A stretch of 55,445 bases of DNA from JADKFD01 sp050250665 (GCA_050250665.1 JBFWOF010000042.1:1-55445), one strand, 5' to 3'. Positions 43,194-51,880 are shown, counted from the first letter of the stretch. Program-made: numbers and translations. The notes: generated by a model from the sequence alone, not told the origin.

Positions 43194-43227
43194 CCATCCA
43201 CGGGAAGGCCCCAAATCCTGGGTCCCC

Positions 43228-43283
43228 CCGTGCCCCATGCCCCGACAACCGACAACCGACAACCGACAACCGACAACCGACAA
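43228..43283. repeat. Minus-strand TTGTCGG array switching to GGCACGG
   Basis: Read on the minus strand: six TTGTCGG units (43283-43242), then GGCATGG and GGCACGG in the same register (43241-43228). It ends 47 bases before the gpmI start. Confidence 0.82.
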
Positions 43284-43330
43284 GCAAGTCAAGCTACCAT
43301 CACAGCCCTCGGAACCTGCCCTTGGACCCC

Positions 43331-44866
43331 ATGCGACCCAAACCGATCTTGCTGCTGATTCTGGATGGCTGGGGCCATGCCGAGGCCGCCGCTGACAATG
43401 CGATCTCCCAGGCGCAATGCCCCAACTGGCGGCGGATCTGCGTACAGTGGCCGCACACGCTGATCCGCACCGATGGTCTGGCCGTGGGCCTGCCCGAGGG
43501 GCAGATGGGCAATTCCGAAGTGGGACACATGAATCTCGGGGCCGGTCGCATCGTCTACCAGGATCTCACCCGGGTCGATGCGGCCATCGCCGACGGCAGC
43601 TTCAAGCACAATCCGGCTCTGGTCGGTGCGGCCGAGGCAGTGAAGGCCGGCGGGCACACACTGCACGTGCTCGGACTGCTGTCTCCGGGCGGCGTGCACA
43701 GCCACGAATCGCAGGTTTTTGCAATGATCAAACTGGCGGCCGAACACGGTGCCCGCATTGCCGTCCATGCCTTCCTGGATGGCCGTGACACCCCACCGCG
43801 CAGCGCCGCCGAATCTCTGACCAGGCTGCAGTCGCTGTGCGAGAGCCTGCCTTCGGCGCGCATTGCCAGCATCAGCGGTCGTTATTTCGCCATGGATCGC
43901 GATCAGCGCTGGGATCGGGTCGAACGGGCCTGGCGGGCCATGGTCGATGCCGACGGTGCCTTTGACTACGGCGATGCCGCGGCGGCGCTGGAAGCCGCCT
44001 ACGCTCGCGGCGAAAATGACGAGTTCGTGCAGCCCAGTACCATCGCCGGCGGCTGCCGCGTCGCCGACGGCGATGCCGTGGTGTTCATGAATTTCCGGGC
44101 CGATCGCGCCCGCGAGATCACCCAGGCCTTTGTCCGCGCCGATTTCTCCGGTTTCAGCCGCCGCCATGTGCCGGCGCTGGCCGACTTCGTCAGTCTCACC
44201 GAATACGCCAGCGATCTGCCCACCACCGTGGCCTTTCCGCCGCAGAGCATGAAACAGACGCTGCCGGAGATTCTGGCAGCCGCCGGTCTGACGCAGCTGC
44301 GGATTGCCGAAACCGAAAAATACGCACACGTGACCTTCTTCTTCAGCGGTGGACGTGAGGCGCTCTATCCCGGCGAGGAACGGGTGCTGGTGCCCTCGCC
44401 CCGCGTCGCCACCTACGATCTGCAGCCGGAAATGAGCTGCCCGGAAGTCACCGCCAGGCTGGTTGCGGCAATCCGCGAGCAGCGCCACGACTTCATCGTC
44501 TGCAATATCGCCAACCCGGACATGGTGGGGCATACCGGCATCCTCGAGGCAGCGATCAAGGCCGTCGAGGCCGTGGATGTGGCTCTGGGCGCGCTGGAAG
44601 CGGCGATCATCGACGTCGGCGGCGAGATGTTGATCACCGCCGATCATGGCAATCTGGAAGACATGTGGGACGAGGACAGCGGCCAGGCCAACACCCAGCA
44701 TTCGACCAACCCGGTGCCGCTGGTCTATGTCGGCCGCAAGGCCAGCCTGCGCAACGGCGGATCGCTGCGAGACGTGGCACCGACCGTGCTGGCGCTGATG
44801 GCCATGCCCAAACCGGCGCAGATGACCGGCGAGTCTCTGGTTGAACTGAGCACCGGGGAGTCCTGA
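43331..44866 (+). CDS. gpmI: 2,3-bisphosphoglycerate-independent phosphoglycerate mutase
   Basis: The 511-residue protein (E. coli 514) interconverts 3- and 2-phosphoglycerate using two manganese ions. LLILDGWG supplies a metal aspartate, and GQMGNSEVGHMNLGAGR contains the phospho-serine (Ser62). HAFLDGRDTPP, NFRADRAREIT and TADHGNLEDM complete the active site. The frame is open upstream to 43157 through repeats; ATG 43331 gives the canonical MRPKPILLLILDGWG. envC follows after four bases, a conserved gammaproteobacterial pairing. Confidence 0.97.
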   Translation: MRPKPILLLILDGWGHAEAAADNAISQAQCPNWRRICVQWPHTLIRTDGLAVGLPEGQMGNSEVGHMNLGAGRIVYQDLTRVDAAIADGSFKHNPALVGAAEAVKAGGHTLHVLGLLSPGGVHSHESQVFAMIKLAAEHGARIAVHAFLDGRDTPPRSAAESLTRLQSLCESLPSARIASISGRYFAMDRDQRWDRVERAWRAMVDADGAFDYGDAAAALEAAYARGENDEFVQPSTIAGGCRVADGDAVVFMNFRADRAREITQAFVRADFSGFSRRHVPALADFVSLTEYASDLPTTVAFPPQSMKQTLPEILAAAGLTQLRIAETEKYAHVTFFFSGGREALYPGEERVLVPSPRVATYDLQPEMSCPEVTARLVAAIREQRHDFIVCNIANPDMVGHTGILEAAIKAVEAVDVALGALEAAIIDVGGEMLITADHGNLEDMWDEDSGQANTQHSTNPVPLVYVGRKASLRNGGSLRDVAPTVLALMAMPKPAQMTGESLVELSTGES

Positions 44867-44870
44867 GCCG

Positions 44871-46013
44871 ATGCGCAGCGCGCTGCTGATCTTGCTGCTG
44901 TGCTGCGCCGCGACTGGGGCACAGGATCTGCCCAGCAGCAGCGATGAAGCCAGTCTGGTCGACCGATTGGCTGCGGTGCGCGAACAACTGGCGAACGCCG
45001 AACGCGAACGCGCCGAGCGCGCCGGCGCGGTGGATCAGGCGCTGGCTGAACTGGCCGGCATCGAACGCCAGATCGCCGAGCGCAACAAGGTACTCCAGGA
45101 ACTGGCCGAGAAAGCGGCCGCCGAAGAAGCCAAGCTGATCGAACTGCTGGCCGAACGCACCCGCCTCGAAACCGAACTATCCGGGGAGAAGGAGTCGCTG
45201 GCTGCGCTGCTGCGCTCCACCTACGCGCTCGGCAAGCTGGACACGCTCAAACTGGTGCTGGCCCAGGATCAGTTGGCCGATACCGGTCGTTTGCTGGCCT
45301 ACCAAACGCAGCTGCAACGGGTGCGCCTGAGCAGGATCACCCATGTGCGCGAGTTGCTGCGTTCCTTGCAGCAGGTGCAGCAGGACACGGAAACCGCCAA
45401 GGCGGCGCTGGCGGCGCTGCGCAAGACCGAATCGGAAAATGTGGCCGCGCTCAAGGACGAGCGCCAGCGGCGCGCGGTGATCCTGGCCGGGCTGCGCAAG
45501 GCCCTGGCGAAGGTCGAGGCCAGAGTCGGGGAGCTCGACCGCGATCGCGGCGAGATCGAGGATTTGCTGGCCCAGTTGCGCGACGTCATCGGCGATGTGC
45601 CGGCGCTGATGCCGGACGATCGGCCCTTCGTCGAACTCAAGGGCCGCCTGCCGAAACCGCTGGCTGGCGAACTCACACTGGGATTCGGCGAGGAACACCT
45701 GGGCCGCACCAGCGCCGGTGTCCGCATCGGTGCGCCGCGCGGCACCGAGGTACACGCCGTCGCCCGCGGCCGGGTGGCCTTCTCGGACTGGTTGCGTGGT
45801 TACGGACTGCTGCTGATCCTGGATCATGGCGATGGCTACATGAGTCTGTACGGACGCTGCGAGTCACTGCTCGCCACCGAAGGTGAATGGGTGGATGCCG
45901 GCGCCACCGTGGCCCTGGCCGGCGACTCCGGCGGCGCCAGCCAGACCGGCCTCTATTTCGAGCTGCGCCACCGCGGCCAGGCCCTGGATCCTGCTGCGTG
46001 GTGGCGGAAGTAG
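44871..46013 (+). CDS. envC: Murein hydrolase activator EnvC
   Basis: The 380-residue protein has a signal peptide, a long periplasmic coiled coil (about 25-235) and a C-terminal LytM domain (about 270-375). The zinc ligands of active M23 enzymes are lost: the segment RTSAGVRIGAP lacks the histidine and aspartate, and the C-terminal motif is GLYFELRHRG. This is what is known for EnvC, which activates the AmiA/AmiB amidases at division with FtsEX rather than cutting peptidoglycan itself. It lies between gpmI and ctpA. Confidence 0.93.
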   Translation: MRSALLILLLCCAATGAQDLPSSSDEASLVDRLAAVREQLANAERERAERAGAVDQALAELAGIERQIAERNKVLQELAEKAAAEEAKLIELLAERTRLETELSGEKESLAALLRSTYALGKLDTLKLVLAQDQLADTGRLLAYQTQLQRVRLSRITHVRELLRSLQQVQQDTETAKAALAALRKTESENVAALKDERQRRAVILAGLRKALAKVEARVGELDRDRGEIEDLLAQLRDVIGDVPALMPDDRPFVELKGRLPKPLAGELTLGFGEEHLGRTSAGVRIGAPRGTEVHAVARGRVAFSDWLRGYGLLLILDHGDGYMSLYGRCESLLATEGEWVDAGATVALAGDSGGASQTGLYFELRHRGQALDPAAWWRK

Positions 46014-46028
46014 GGGCGAGGGCACCGG

Positions 46029-46105
46029 GGCACGGGGCACGGGGCACGGGGCACGGGGCACGGGGCACGGGGCACGGGGCACGGGGCACGGGGCACGGGG
46101 CACGG
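46029..46105. repeat. GGCACGG seven-base array after envC
   Basis: Eleven perfect GGCACGG units follow one GGCACCG. The exit runs GGAAAGG, CTACAGG, CTTG, similar to the exit of the array at the right end of the window. Confidence 0.9.
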
Positions 46106-46132
46106 GGAAAGGCTACAGGCTTGAGGGCTTCG

Positions 46133-46201
46133 GTAGGTCCAGACTTGTCTGGACGCTTCTCGAACACCAGACCAAGAGCGTCCAGACAAGTCTGGACCTA
46201 C
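46133..46201. repeat. Perfect inverted pair of the GGTCCAGAC palindrome
   Basis: Two identical 25-base copies in opposite orientation (46133-46157 and 46177-46201), each containing GGTCCAGACTTGTCTGGACG or its complement, with a 19-base spacer. A third exact copy is at 53379-53403. Confidence 0.88.
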
Positions 46202-46210
46202 CAGAGCCTG

Positions 46211-46305
46211 CGTCATTGCGAGGAGCGCAGCGACGAAGCAATCCAGGTTATGACCGCACGCCACTGGATTGCTTCCCCCGGATCTAGTCCGGGGTCGCAA
46301 TGACG
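46211..46305. repeat. CGTCATTGCGAGGAGCG palindromic element, copy 2
   Basis: Same outer and inner complementary ends as 43080-43193, with a shorter left half. The right half (CCGGATCTAGTCCGGGGTCG) is identical in both copies. Confidence 0.85.
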
Positions 46306-46313
46306 CCGGGGGT

Positions 46314-46460
46314 CTAGTCCCGAGTCCCGAGTCCCGAGTCCCGAGTCCCGAGTCCCGAGTCCCGAGTCCCGAGTCCCGAGTCCCGAGTCCCGAGTCCCGA
46401 GTCCCGAGTCCCGAGTTCCGAGTCGCGAGTCCCGAGTCCCGAGTCCCGAGTCCCGAGTCC
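46314..46460. repeat. CGAGTCC seven-base array, 21 units
   Basis: Twenty CGAGTCC units, two of them with single changes (CGAGTTC, CGAGTCG), preceded by CTAGTCC. This is the longest array in the window. It fills the gap before ctpA, and its unit is open in frame with ctpA. The gap 46014-46577 contains only repeats, apart from about 115 bases after 46460. Confidence 0.92.
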
Positions 46461-46577
46461 CGACAGCGGAAAAACGCAAGACACGTGGCCCAGCCGGCAA
46501 TCCCCCGCACAAAGCTCTGGCATTTCCGCGCGTCGTCGCCAAATATGTCCTCCTCTGATCCTGGTTTACCGGCTCCC

Positions 46578-47948
46578 ATGAATGCACGTCTGCTGATCCG
46601 AACCCTGATGCCCTGGCTACTGCTCTGCGCGCCTGCGATCTGGGCCGCCGAGGAGGTCACGGAGACGCAGGAGCCCGAGGCCACTGTCAGCGACGAAGTC
46701 AGTGTCGAGGACATCCGCGTGTTCACGGCCGTGTTCCGCGAAATCCAGCGCTCCTATGTCGAGCCAGTCAGTGCCGAGCAGCTGATGAAGTCGGCGATCC
46801 GCGGCCTGCTGCTGGATCTGGATCCGCACAGCGCCTATCTGCAGAAGACCGATCTGCAATCGCTCACCGATGACACCAGCGGGCGCTACGGTGGCCTGGG
46901 CATCGAAGTCCAGATCCGCGGCGGCATGCTGACCGTGATCGCCCCCATCGACGACACCCCGGCGGCGCGTGCCGGCATCCAGCCGGGCGATGTCATCACC
47001 CGCATCGATGGCGTCGCCGTCGAGAGCGAGAACGCCGATGTCGCCATCGACCGCATGCGCGGCAAGGCCGGCAGCAAGGTCGAACTCACGGTGATGCGCG
47101 CCGGACAGCCCTCCTTCGATCTGACCCTGGTGCGCGAGGTCATCGACGTCACCGCCGTGCGCGGACGCCTGCTGGCACCGGGTTTCGGCTATGTGCGCAT
47201 CGCCGCTTTCCAGACCAATACCGCCACCGAAACCGCCAAGCGCATCGCTGCCCTGATCAAGCCGGGCAAGCCGCTCGATGGTCTGGTGCTCGATCTGCGC
47301 AGCAATCCCGGCGGCTTGCTCGACGCCGCCGTCGACGTCAGCGACCTGTTTCTGGAGTCCGGTCCGATCGTCAGCACGCGCGGGCGGGTGGCGCTGGCCA
47401 GCGCCGAGTTCACCGCCAATCCGGGCGATGTGCTCAAGGGCGCGCCGCTGGTGATCCTGGTCGACGGCGGCTCAGCCTCGGCCAGCGAGATCGTCGCCGG
47501 TGCCCTGCAGGATCGCAAACGAGCGCTGATCCTGGGCCAACGCACCTTCGGCAAGGGCTCGGTGCAATCGGTGTTGCCGCTGGCCAGTGGCGAAGCCATC
47601 AAGCTCACCACCGCGCTCTACTACACGCCCAGCGGCCGCTCGATCCAGGCCGAAGGCATCGAGCCCGATGTGCAGCTGCAGGCCGCCGAACTGAAGCCGC
47701 TCAGTTCCATCAATCGTGATCTGACCGAGGCCGATCTGCCGGGTCACCTGGGCAACGGCAACGGCCGCAGTGCCCCCGAGGGTGATGCCGACGCAGTGGC
47801 AACGGCAGTCCCCACCAGCGATCCGACCCGCGATTTCGTGCTCGGCGAGGCGCTGAACATCCTCAAGGCCCTGGCGCGCTGGACGACGCCGGCTAATAGC
47901 GCAGCCAAGAACGTGGCCGAGGCGCCGGCAGAATCCGCGCGCGAGTGA
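46578..47948 (+). CDS. ctpA: C-terminal processing (tail-specific) protease, S41A
   Basis: The 456-residue periplasmic protein has a signal peptide (ending PAIWA), an N-terminal CTP domain (LMKSAIRGLLLDLDPHSAYL), a PDZ domain (RYGGLGIEVQIRGG) and the S41 core. The serine motif DGGSASASEIVAGAL and lysine motif QRTFGKGSVQS give the Ser-Lys dyad. It trims or degrades periplasmic proteins, in related bacteria including peptidoglycan hydrolases. ATG 46578 was chosen as it starts a normal signal peptide. ATG 46545 is possible, and the longer frame to 46269 only translates the repeats. Confidence 0.94.
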   Translation: MNARLLIRTLMPWLLLCAPAIWAAEEVTETQEPEATVSDEVSVEDIRVFTAVFREIQRSYVEPVSAEQLMKSAIRGLLLDLDPHSAYLQKTDLQSLTDDTSGRYGGLGIEVQIRGGMLTVIAPIDDTPAARAGIQPGDVITRIDGVAVESENADVAIDRMRGKAGSKVELTVMRAGQPSFDLTLVREVIDVTAVRGRLLAPGFGYVRIAAFQTNTATETAKRIAALIKPGKPLDGLVLDLRSNPGGLLDAAVDVSDLFLESGPIVSTRGRVALASAEFTANPGDVLKGAPLVILVDGGSASASEIVAGALQDRKRALILGQRTFGKGSVQSVLPLASGEAIKLTTALYYTPSGRSIQAEGIEPDVQLQAAELKPLSSINRDLTEADLPGHLGNGNGRSAPEGDADAVATAVPTSDPTRDFVLGEALNILKALARWTTPANSAAKNVAEAPAESARE

Positions 47949-48070
47949 GGACTGCGGAGCGCCCTTGCGGCGGGACCGGGGATGCGACGATCCAGTTTTG
48001 ATTCAGGCCAAGGCCTGGAGGCAGACCAGGGACGGGAAGGGAAGGGAGTATCCAATCTGCTGAAGCTGTG

Positions 48071-48160
48071 GGTCTGGATTGCTTCGCTGGGCTTTCCAGG
48101 AATCCAAGTCACAAGTTGTTGGTGCGTCATTGCGAGGAGCGCAGCGACGAAGCAACCCAG
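48071..48160. repeat. Rearranged CGTCATTGCGAGG element
   Basis: CTGGATTGCTTCGCTGGG (48071-48088) and CGTCATTGCGAGGAGCGC with AAGCAACCCAG (48125-48160) are the two halves of the element at 46211, here in swapped order. It is the only structure seen in the 290-base gap 47949-48238. Confidence 0.7.
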
Positions 48161-48238
48161 TGCTTCTGCGGCTGTGCGTCTGGTCTGGACCCACAGAAGC
48201 CCGCTTTGAACCGCTCTTCCCGAAACCAGCAACCCGCC

Positions 48239-48562
48239 TCAACCCATTCGTGAAGGTGGCAAGGGCAGGGTCACGATCTTGTCGCCGCTGACACCGTCAC
48301 GGATGACGGCAACGCCTCGGGTGGCGACCTCCTCGATGCGGACGATGCTCTGCATCGGCAGATGCAAGGCCTTGGTGTCGGCAAATTCCTCGCGCAGGCG
48401 CTCCTCGGTGGGATCCACCAGCACGCCTTCGCGCGAACCGAATTCCAGATCCGACACGCAGGTGAAACCCCAGAGTTCGCTGCTGCTCACCTGTCGGGCA
48501 TAGAGCTCGTAGACCTTGCCCTGATTGTGGAAGACGATCTTGTAGAGTTTCTTGGTGGCCAT
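48239..48562 (-). CDS. DUF1820 family protein
   Basis: The 107-residue protein matches the conserved gammaproteobacterial DUF1820 pattern: YKIVFHNQGKVYELYARQVS, WGFTCVSDLEFG, VLVDPTEERLREEF and MQSIVRIEEV. It has no signal peptide or membrane span; function is unknown. The frame extends to 48607 through the repeat element, so ATG 48562 was chosen. Confidence 0.88.
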   Translation of the reverse strand: MATKKLYKIVFHNQGKVYELYARQVSSSELWGFTCVSDLEFGSREGVLVDPTEERLREEFADTKALHLPMQSIVRIEEVATRGVAVIRDGVSGDKIVTLPLPPSRMG

Positions 48563-48572
48563 CTCAAAAGCC

Positions 48573-48653
48573 GTCAAAGGTAAAAAGTAAAACGTCAATG
48601 TTCGCACGCCGCAGCATCCGGCTCTGATTGACGCTTTACGTTTTACGTTTTAC
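48573..48653. repeat. Inverted seven-base GTRAAAC element, copy 2
   Basis: Left arm (48573-48600): GTCAAAG, GTAAAAA, GTAAAAC, GTCAATG. Right arm (48626-48653): GATTGAC, GCTTTAC, GTTTTAC, GTTTTAC. It lies between the rhomboid stop and the DUF1820 start and is the counterpart of 22797-22910. Confidence 0.8.
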
Positions 48654-48671
48654 TCCCCGCAAGCTTCACCG

Positions 48672-49346
48672 CTAAACCAACCTCGCATCGCGCCGATACA
48701 GCCACGGCCGCAGAGTCAGCGCCAGGAACAGGCCGTTGACGAAACCGAAAACGTGCGCCCACCAGGCGATGGCGCCGGTTCGTGAGCCCATGGTCTCCAG
48801 CACCTGGAACAGCAGCCAGATGCCGATCAGATGTACAGCCGGCACCCGCACCAATTGGAAATACAGCCCCAGCGGCAGAATCACGCCCAGGTTCGAGGTC
48901 GGAAACAACAGCACGTAGGCGCCGATCAGGGCCGACACCGCGCCACTGGAGCCGATGATCGGGGCATTGGCCAGCGGCGAGACCAGCGCCGCGAACAGGT
49001 TTGCGGCAGCGCCGGCGATCAGAAACAACAGCAGCATCCTGACCGGACCCAGCGTGCGCTCGACGGCGCTGCCGAACAGCCCCAGAAACAGCAGATTGCC
49101 GAACAGATGGGTCCAGTCCGCATGCACGAACAGGGCACTGAACAAGCGCAACCCAGGCCCTGCGAGCAGGGCCGAGATATTCAGTTGCAACTCGGCCGGT
49201 ACCGTCCCCCAACTCTGCAGCAACAGCAACCGTTCGGACGGAGACATCAGGGCCTGCCAGACCGCAATCGACAGGCAGGCGCAGACCAGCATGGGCGTAG
49301 CCCAGCGCAGTTTGCGCTTGCGCTTCTCGTCGATCTGAACGAACAC
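48672..49346 (-). CDS. Rhomboid family intramembrane serine protease
   Basis: The 224-residue protein has about six to seven membrane spans. The catalytic serine is in GSSGAVSALIGAYV and the histidine in WWAHVFGFVNG. FVHADWTHLFGNLLFL carries the conserved loop histidines and asparagine. It should cleave membrane-protein segments; substrate is unknown. The start is GTG at 49346. It follows gspB by 17 bases on the same strand and may be co-transcribed with gspA-gspB. Confidence 0.93.
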   Translation of the reverse strand: MFVQIDEKRKRKLRWATPMLVCACLSIAVWQALMSPSERLLLLQSWGTVPAELQLNISALLAGPGLRLFSALFVHADWTHLFGNLLFLGLFGSAVERTLGPVRMLLLFLIAGAAANLFAALVSPLANAPIIGSSGAVSALIGAYVLLFPTSNLGVILPLGLYFQLVRVPAVHLIGIWLLFQVLETMGSRTGAIAWWAHVFGFVNGLFLALTLRPWLYRRDARLV

Positions 49347-49363
49347 CGCCTGCTCCGCGCGGG

Positions 49364-50269
49364 TCAGAAGGCCTGATTCGGCAACAGGAAGCGCTGACCG
49401 CGGAATTCCAGCACCACGCCATCAGCGACGATATCGAGCAGGGTCAACTCGGGCCCGGGGGCCGGCGACTCCACCGTGAAGCGCTTGCCGTTGAGCACGA
49501 TGAAGCGTTCTTCGCGCACCGGGCTATAGACATGCATGGTCAGATCCAGCTTCGGCAACTCCTTGCGCGTGCCATAGGGCAGCTCATACATCAGCGGCAG
49601 CTTCTCTTCCGGCTTCATCGTCGACGGATCAGCCGCGGCGGGATTGAACTCGGTCGGAGGCGTGGCCATCGCCACCGCAGCCGTGGGCGCAGCCACAGCT
49701 GCGGCAGCAGGTTCGGGCATGGCTTCGGGCGCCGTCGGCACTGCGACCGGTGCGCTCGGCGGAGCGGCCGCCGGAACTGCGGGCGGCTGACTTACCACGG
49801 TCGTGGTCGGGCTGACCGATGGCGTGTACAAGGCCGCGCGTTGCGGCACCGGTAGTCCGCCGCCGGACACAGTGCCGCCATTGCCGTCACCACCGACGCC
49901 ACCGAAGGCCGCTTCGGCGCCGGGGCGAGCGGGCATTGCCGGAGCCGCCGCCGCTGTCGCCACAGGAGCAACCGGTTCAGCTGAGCTGGCAACCATGGCC
50001 GGCGCCGCACTGGCCGCATTCGCCGTTTCGATCTGATCAACTCCAGCCAGCGCGGCGCCGGCCGTCTCCGGGGTGGGTGCCGCCGGATCCCGCGCCAGAA
50101 AGAACCAGCTGCCACCCAGTCCGGCCATCAACAGCACGGCACCGGCACCCACCGCCCAGGGGGCGCGGCGCGGGCGCCGCGGCGTACCGAACTGCGCATG
50201 CAGATTCGGCGGCAGACCGCGTCGGCGTTCAGCCTCGGATTTCTTCAGCGCATCCAGTATCAGGGACAT
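49364..50269 (-). CDS. gspB: General secretion pathway protein B
   Basis: The 301-residue protein starts MSLILDALKKSEAERRRG, typical of GspB/ExeB. It has one membrane span (about 38-59), a long Ala/Pro-rich linker through the periplasm (about 60-215) and a C-terminal GspB domain (ELPKLDLTMHVYSPVREERF). With GspA it helps insert the type II secretin through the peptidoglycan. The gene starts three bases after the gspA stop. The main gsp operon is not in the window. Confidence 0.93.
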   Translation of the reverse strand: MSLILDALKKSEAERRRGLPPNLHAQFGTPRRPRRAPWAVGAGAVLLMAGLGGSWFFLARDPAAPTPETAGAALAGVDQIETANAASAAPAMVASSAEPVAPVATAAAAPAMPARPGAEAAFGGVGGDGNGGTVSGGGLPVPQRAALYTPSVSPTTTVVSQPPAVPAAAPPSAPVAVPTAPEAMPEPAAAAVAAPTAAVAMATPPTEFNPAAADPSTMKPEEKLPLMYELPYGTRKELPKLDLTMHVYSPVREERFIVLNGKRFTVESPAPGPELTLLDIVADGVVLEFRGQRFLLPNQAF

Positions 50270-50272
50270 ACA

Positions 50273-51880
50273 TCAACCTCGGGGCAATTCCAGGCGCGCA
50301 AGGCGCGGGCCTTCCTCATCGTAACTGGCCAGGGCCATCTGTGTTTCCGGCCCGGCAATTCCATCAGCGACCAGCCCCAGACGAATCTGCAATCGTCGTA
50401 AGCGGCGTTCCAACTCGATATCGAAGACTTCACCCTGTCCAATCGGGCCTTCCAGTCCTTCTTGGACCTCAGCCGCGGCCAATCGTTCACGCAGCCAGTT
50501 TACTCCGGGTCCGCGATCGCCGTTGCGCAAGGTAGCCGGCACCCACTCTGGTGCACGCCACATGACTCGATAGTCTCCCAACCAGTGGAGTTCGATCAAG
50601 GACCGCGGCAGGGTCAGGGTTTCACCACCGAGCTCGATTCGGGCCTGCCGCTCATCCAGTGCCAGCAGCACTGCCGAGGCAAAACCGCTTTCGCTGCGCA
50701 GGCGCAGGATCACTGGACGACCCAGCTTGCCCAGCCGTCCCAGTGGCCCGGAGGCCCGCAAACAGTTGATGCCGGGCTCGATCCGACCACCGCAGGCGGC
50801 AAGTCTGGACAGCTGATCCGCATTCGCCGGCCATTGCCAGAGCTCGGCCAGACGCTGCCAGGGGCGCATGTCCGACTCCTCGTGGCTCGCCAGCAAGCGC
50901 TGCAGCGCGTCGGCCGGCGCCTCGGTGGGCGCCGCTGGCGCATCGGCGGCGACAGCTTCAGTGCCCGGATCCGGTGCCCGCGGCCAGCGCCACGCCACCA
51001 GCGACAGCGCGATCAGCGCCAACGCCGCGGCCACGCTCATCCACAACCGGCGGCGGCGGCGTGATCCGCCATGCAGGGCCTCGTCGGCGGCCTCGTCGAT
51101 GACCCGCTCGTTGATGCTGTCGAGCGAGCGCGCATAGCCCGCTACCAGGGCGCGGTCGGCAATGACATTGATCAGGCGCGGCACGCCGCCGGAGCGGCGA
51201 TGCAGGGTGCGCAGCGCCAGTCGTGTGAACGGAAGTCGCTCGCTGCCCACCACATGCAGCCGATGGCGCACATAGGTTTCGGTCTCGTCGGCGTCCAGCG
51301 GTGTCAGGTGGTAGCGCGCGGTGATGCGCTGCGCCAGCTGTCGCAGGTCCGGCCGGTCGAGCAACTCGCGCAGTTCCGGCTGACCCAGCAGGATGATCTG
51401 CAGCAGCTTCTGCGTGGCTGTTTCCAGATTGGTCAACAGCCGCACCTGCTCCAGCGATTCGACCGACAGGTTCTGGGCCTCGTCGATGATCACGACCACC
51501 CGCTCGCCGGCGGCGTGTGCCTTCAGCAGAAAGGCGTTCAGTCTGTCGGTCAGCGTCTTCAGACTGCCACGCGCATCCTCGATCTCGATGTGCAGTTCTT
51601 CGCAGATGGTTTCGAGCAGTTCCACCGGGCTCAGCAGCGGATTCAGCAACAAGGCCACGCGGGTCTTGTCGGGCAATTGCTCCAGCAACAGCCTGCACAA
51701 GGTGGTCTTGCCGGTGCCGACCTCGCCGGTCAGCTGCACGAATCCGCCAGAGCCACCCTGACCGACGCCGTACAACAGATGTGCCAGCCCGTCCCGGTGG
51801 CGCTCGCTCAGATAGACGAAGCGCGGATCCGGGGTAATCGAGAAGGGTGCCTCGGAGAGGCCGTAGAAGTCTAGGTACAT
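50273..51880 (-). CDS. gspA: General secretion pathway ATPase A
   Basis: The 535-residue protein starts MYLDFYGLSEAPFSITPDP, typical of GspA/ExeA. The AAA domain has Walker A GEVGTGKTTL and Walker B VVVIIDEAQNL. One membrane span follows (about 283-302), and then a periplasmic region with a peptidoglycan-binding domain (NGDRGPGVNWLRERL, LVADGIAGPETQMAL). It works with GspB to place the secretin. It is divergent from xseB. Confidence 0.94.
   Translation of the reverse strand: MYLDFYGLSEAPFSITPDPRFVYLSERHRDGLAHLLYGVGQGGSGGFVQLTGEVGTGKTTLCRLLLEQLPDKTRVALLLNPLLSPVELLETICEELHIEIEDARGSLKTLTDRLNAFLLKAHAAGERVVVIIDEAQNLSVESLEQVRLLTNLETATQKLLQIILLGQPELRELLDRPDLRQLAQRITARYHLTPLDADETETYVRHRLHVVGSERLPFTRLALRTLHRRSGGVPRLINVIADRALVAGYARSLDSINERVIDEAADEALHGGSRRRRRLWMSVAAALALIALSLVAWRWPRAPDPGTEAVAADAPAAPTEAPADALQRLLASHEESDMRPWQRLAELWQWPANADQLSRLAACGGRIEPGINCLRASGPLGRLGKLGRPVILRLRSESGFASAVLLALDERQARIELGGETLTLPRSLIELHWLGDYRVMWRAPEWVPATLRNGDRGPGVNWLRERLAAAEVQEGLEGPIGQGEVFDIELERRLRRLQIRLGLVADGIAGPETQMALASYDEEGPRLARLELPRG

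Noticed and set aside
43157..43330. N-terminal extension of GpmI
   Set aside because: The extension translates repeat DNA; GpmI proteins begin at the DGWG segment, as given by ATG 43331.
46314..46460. CRISPR array
   Set aside because: The repeats are seven bases long and directly abutting, with no spacers and no cas genes nearby.
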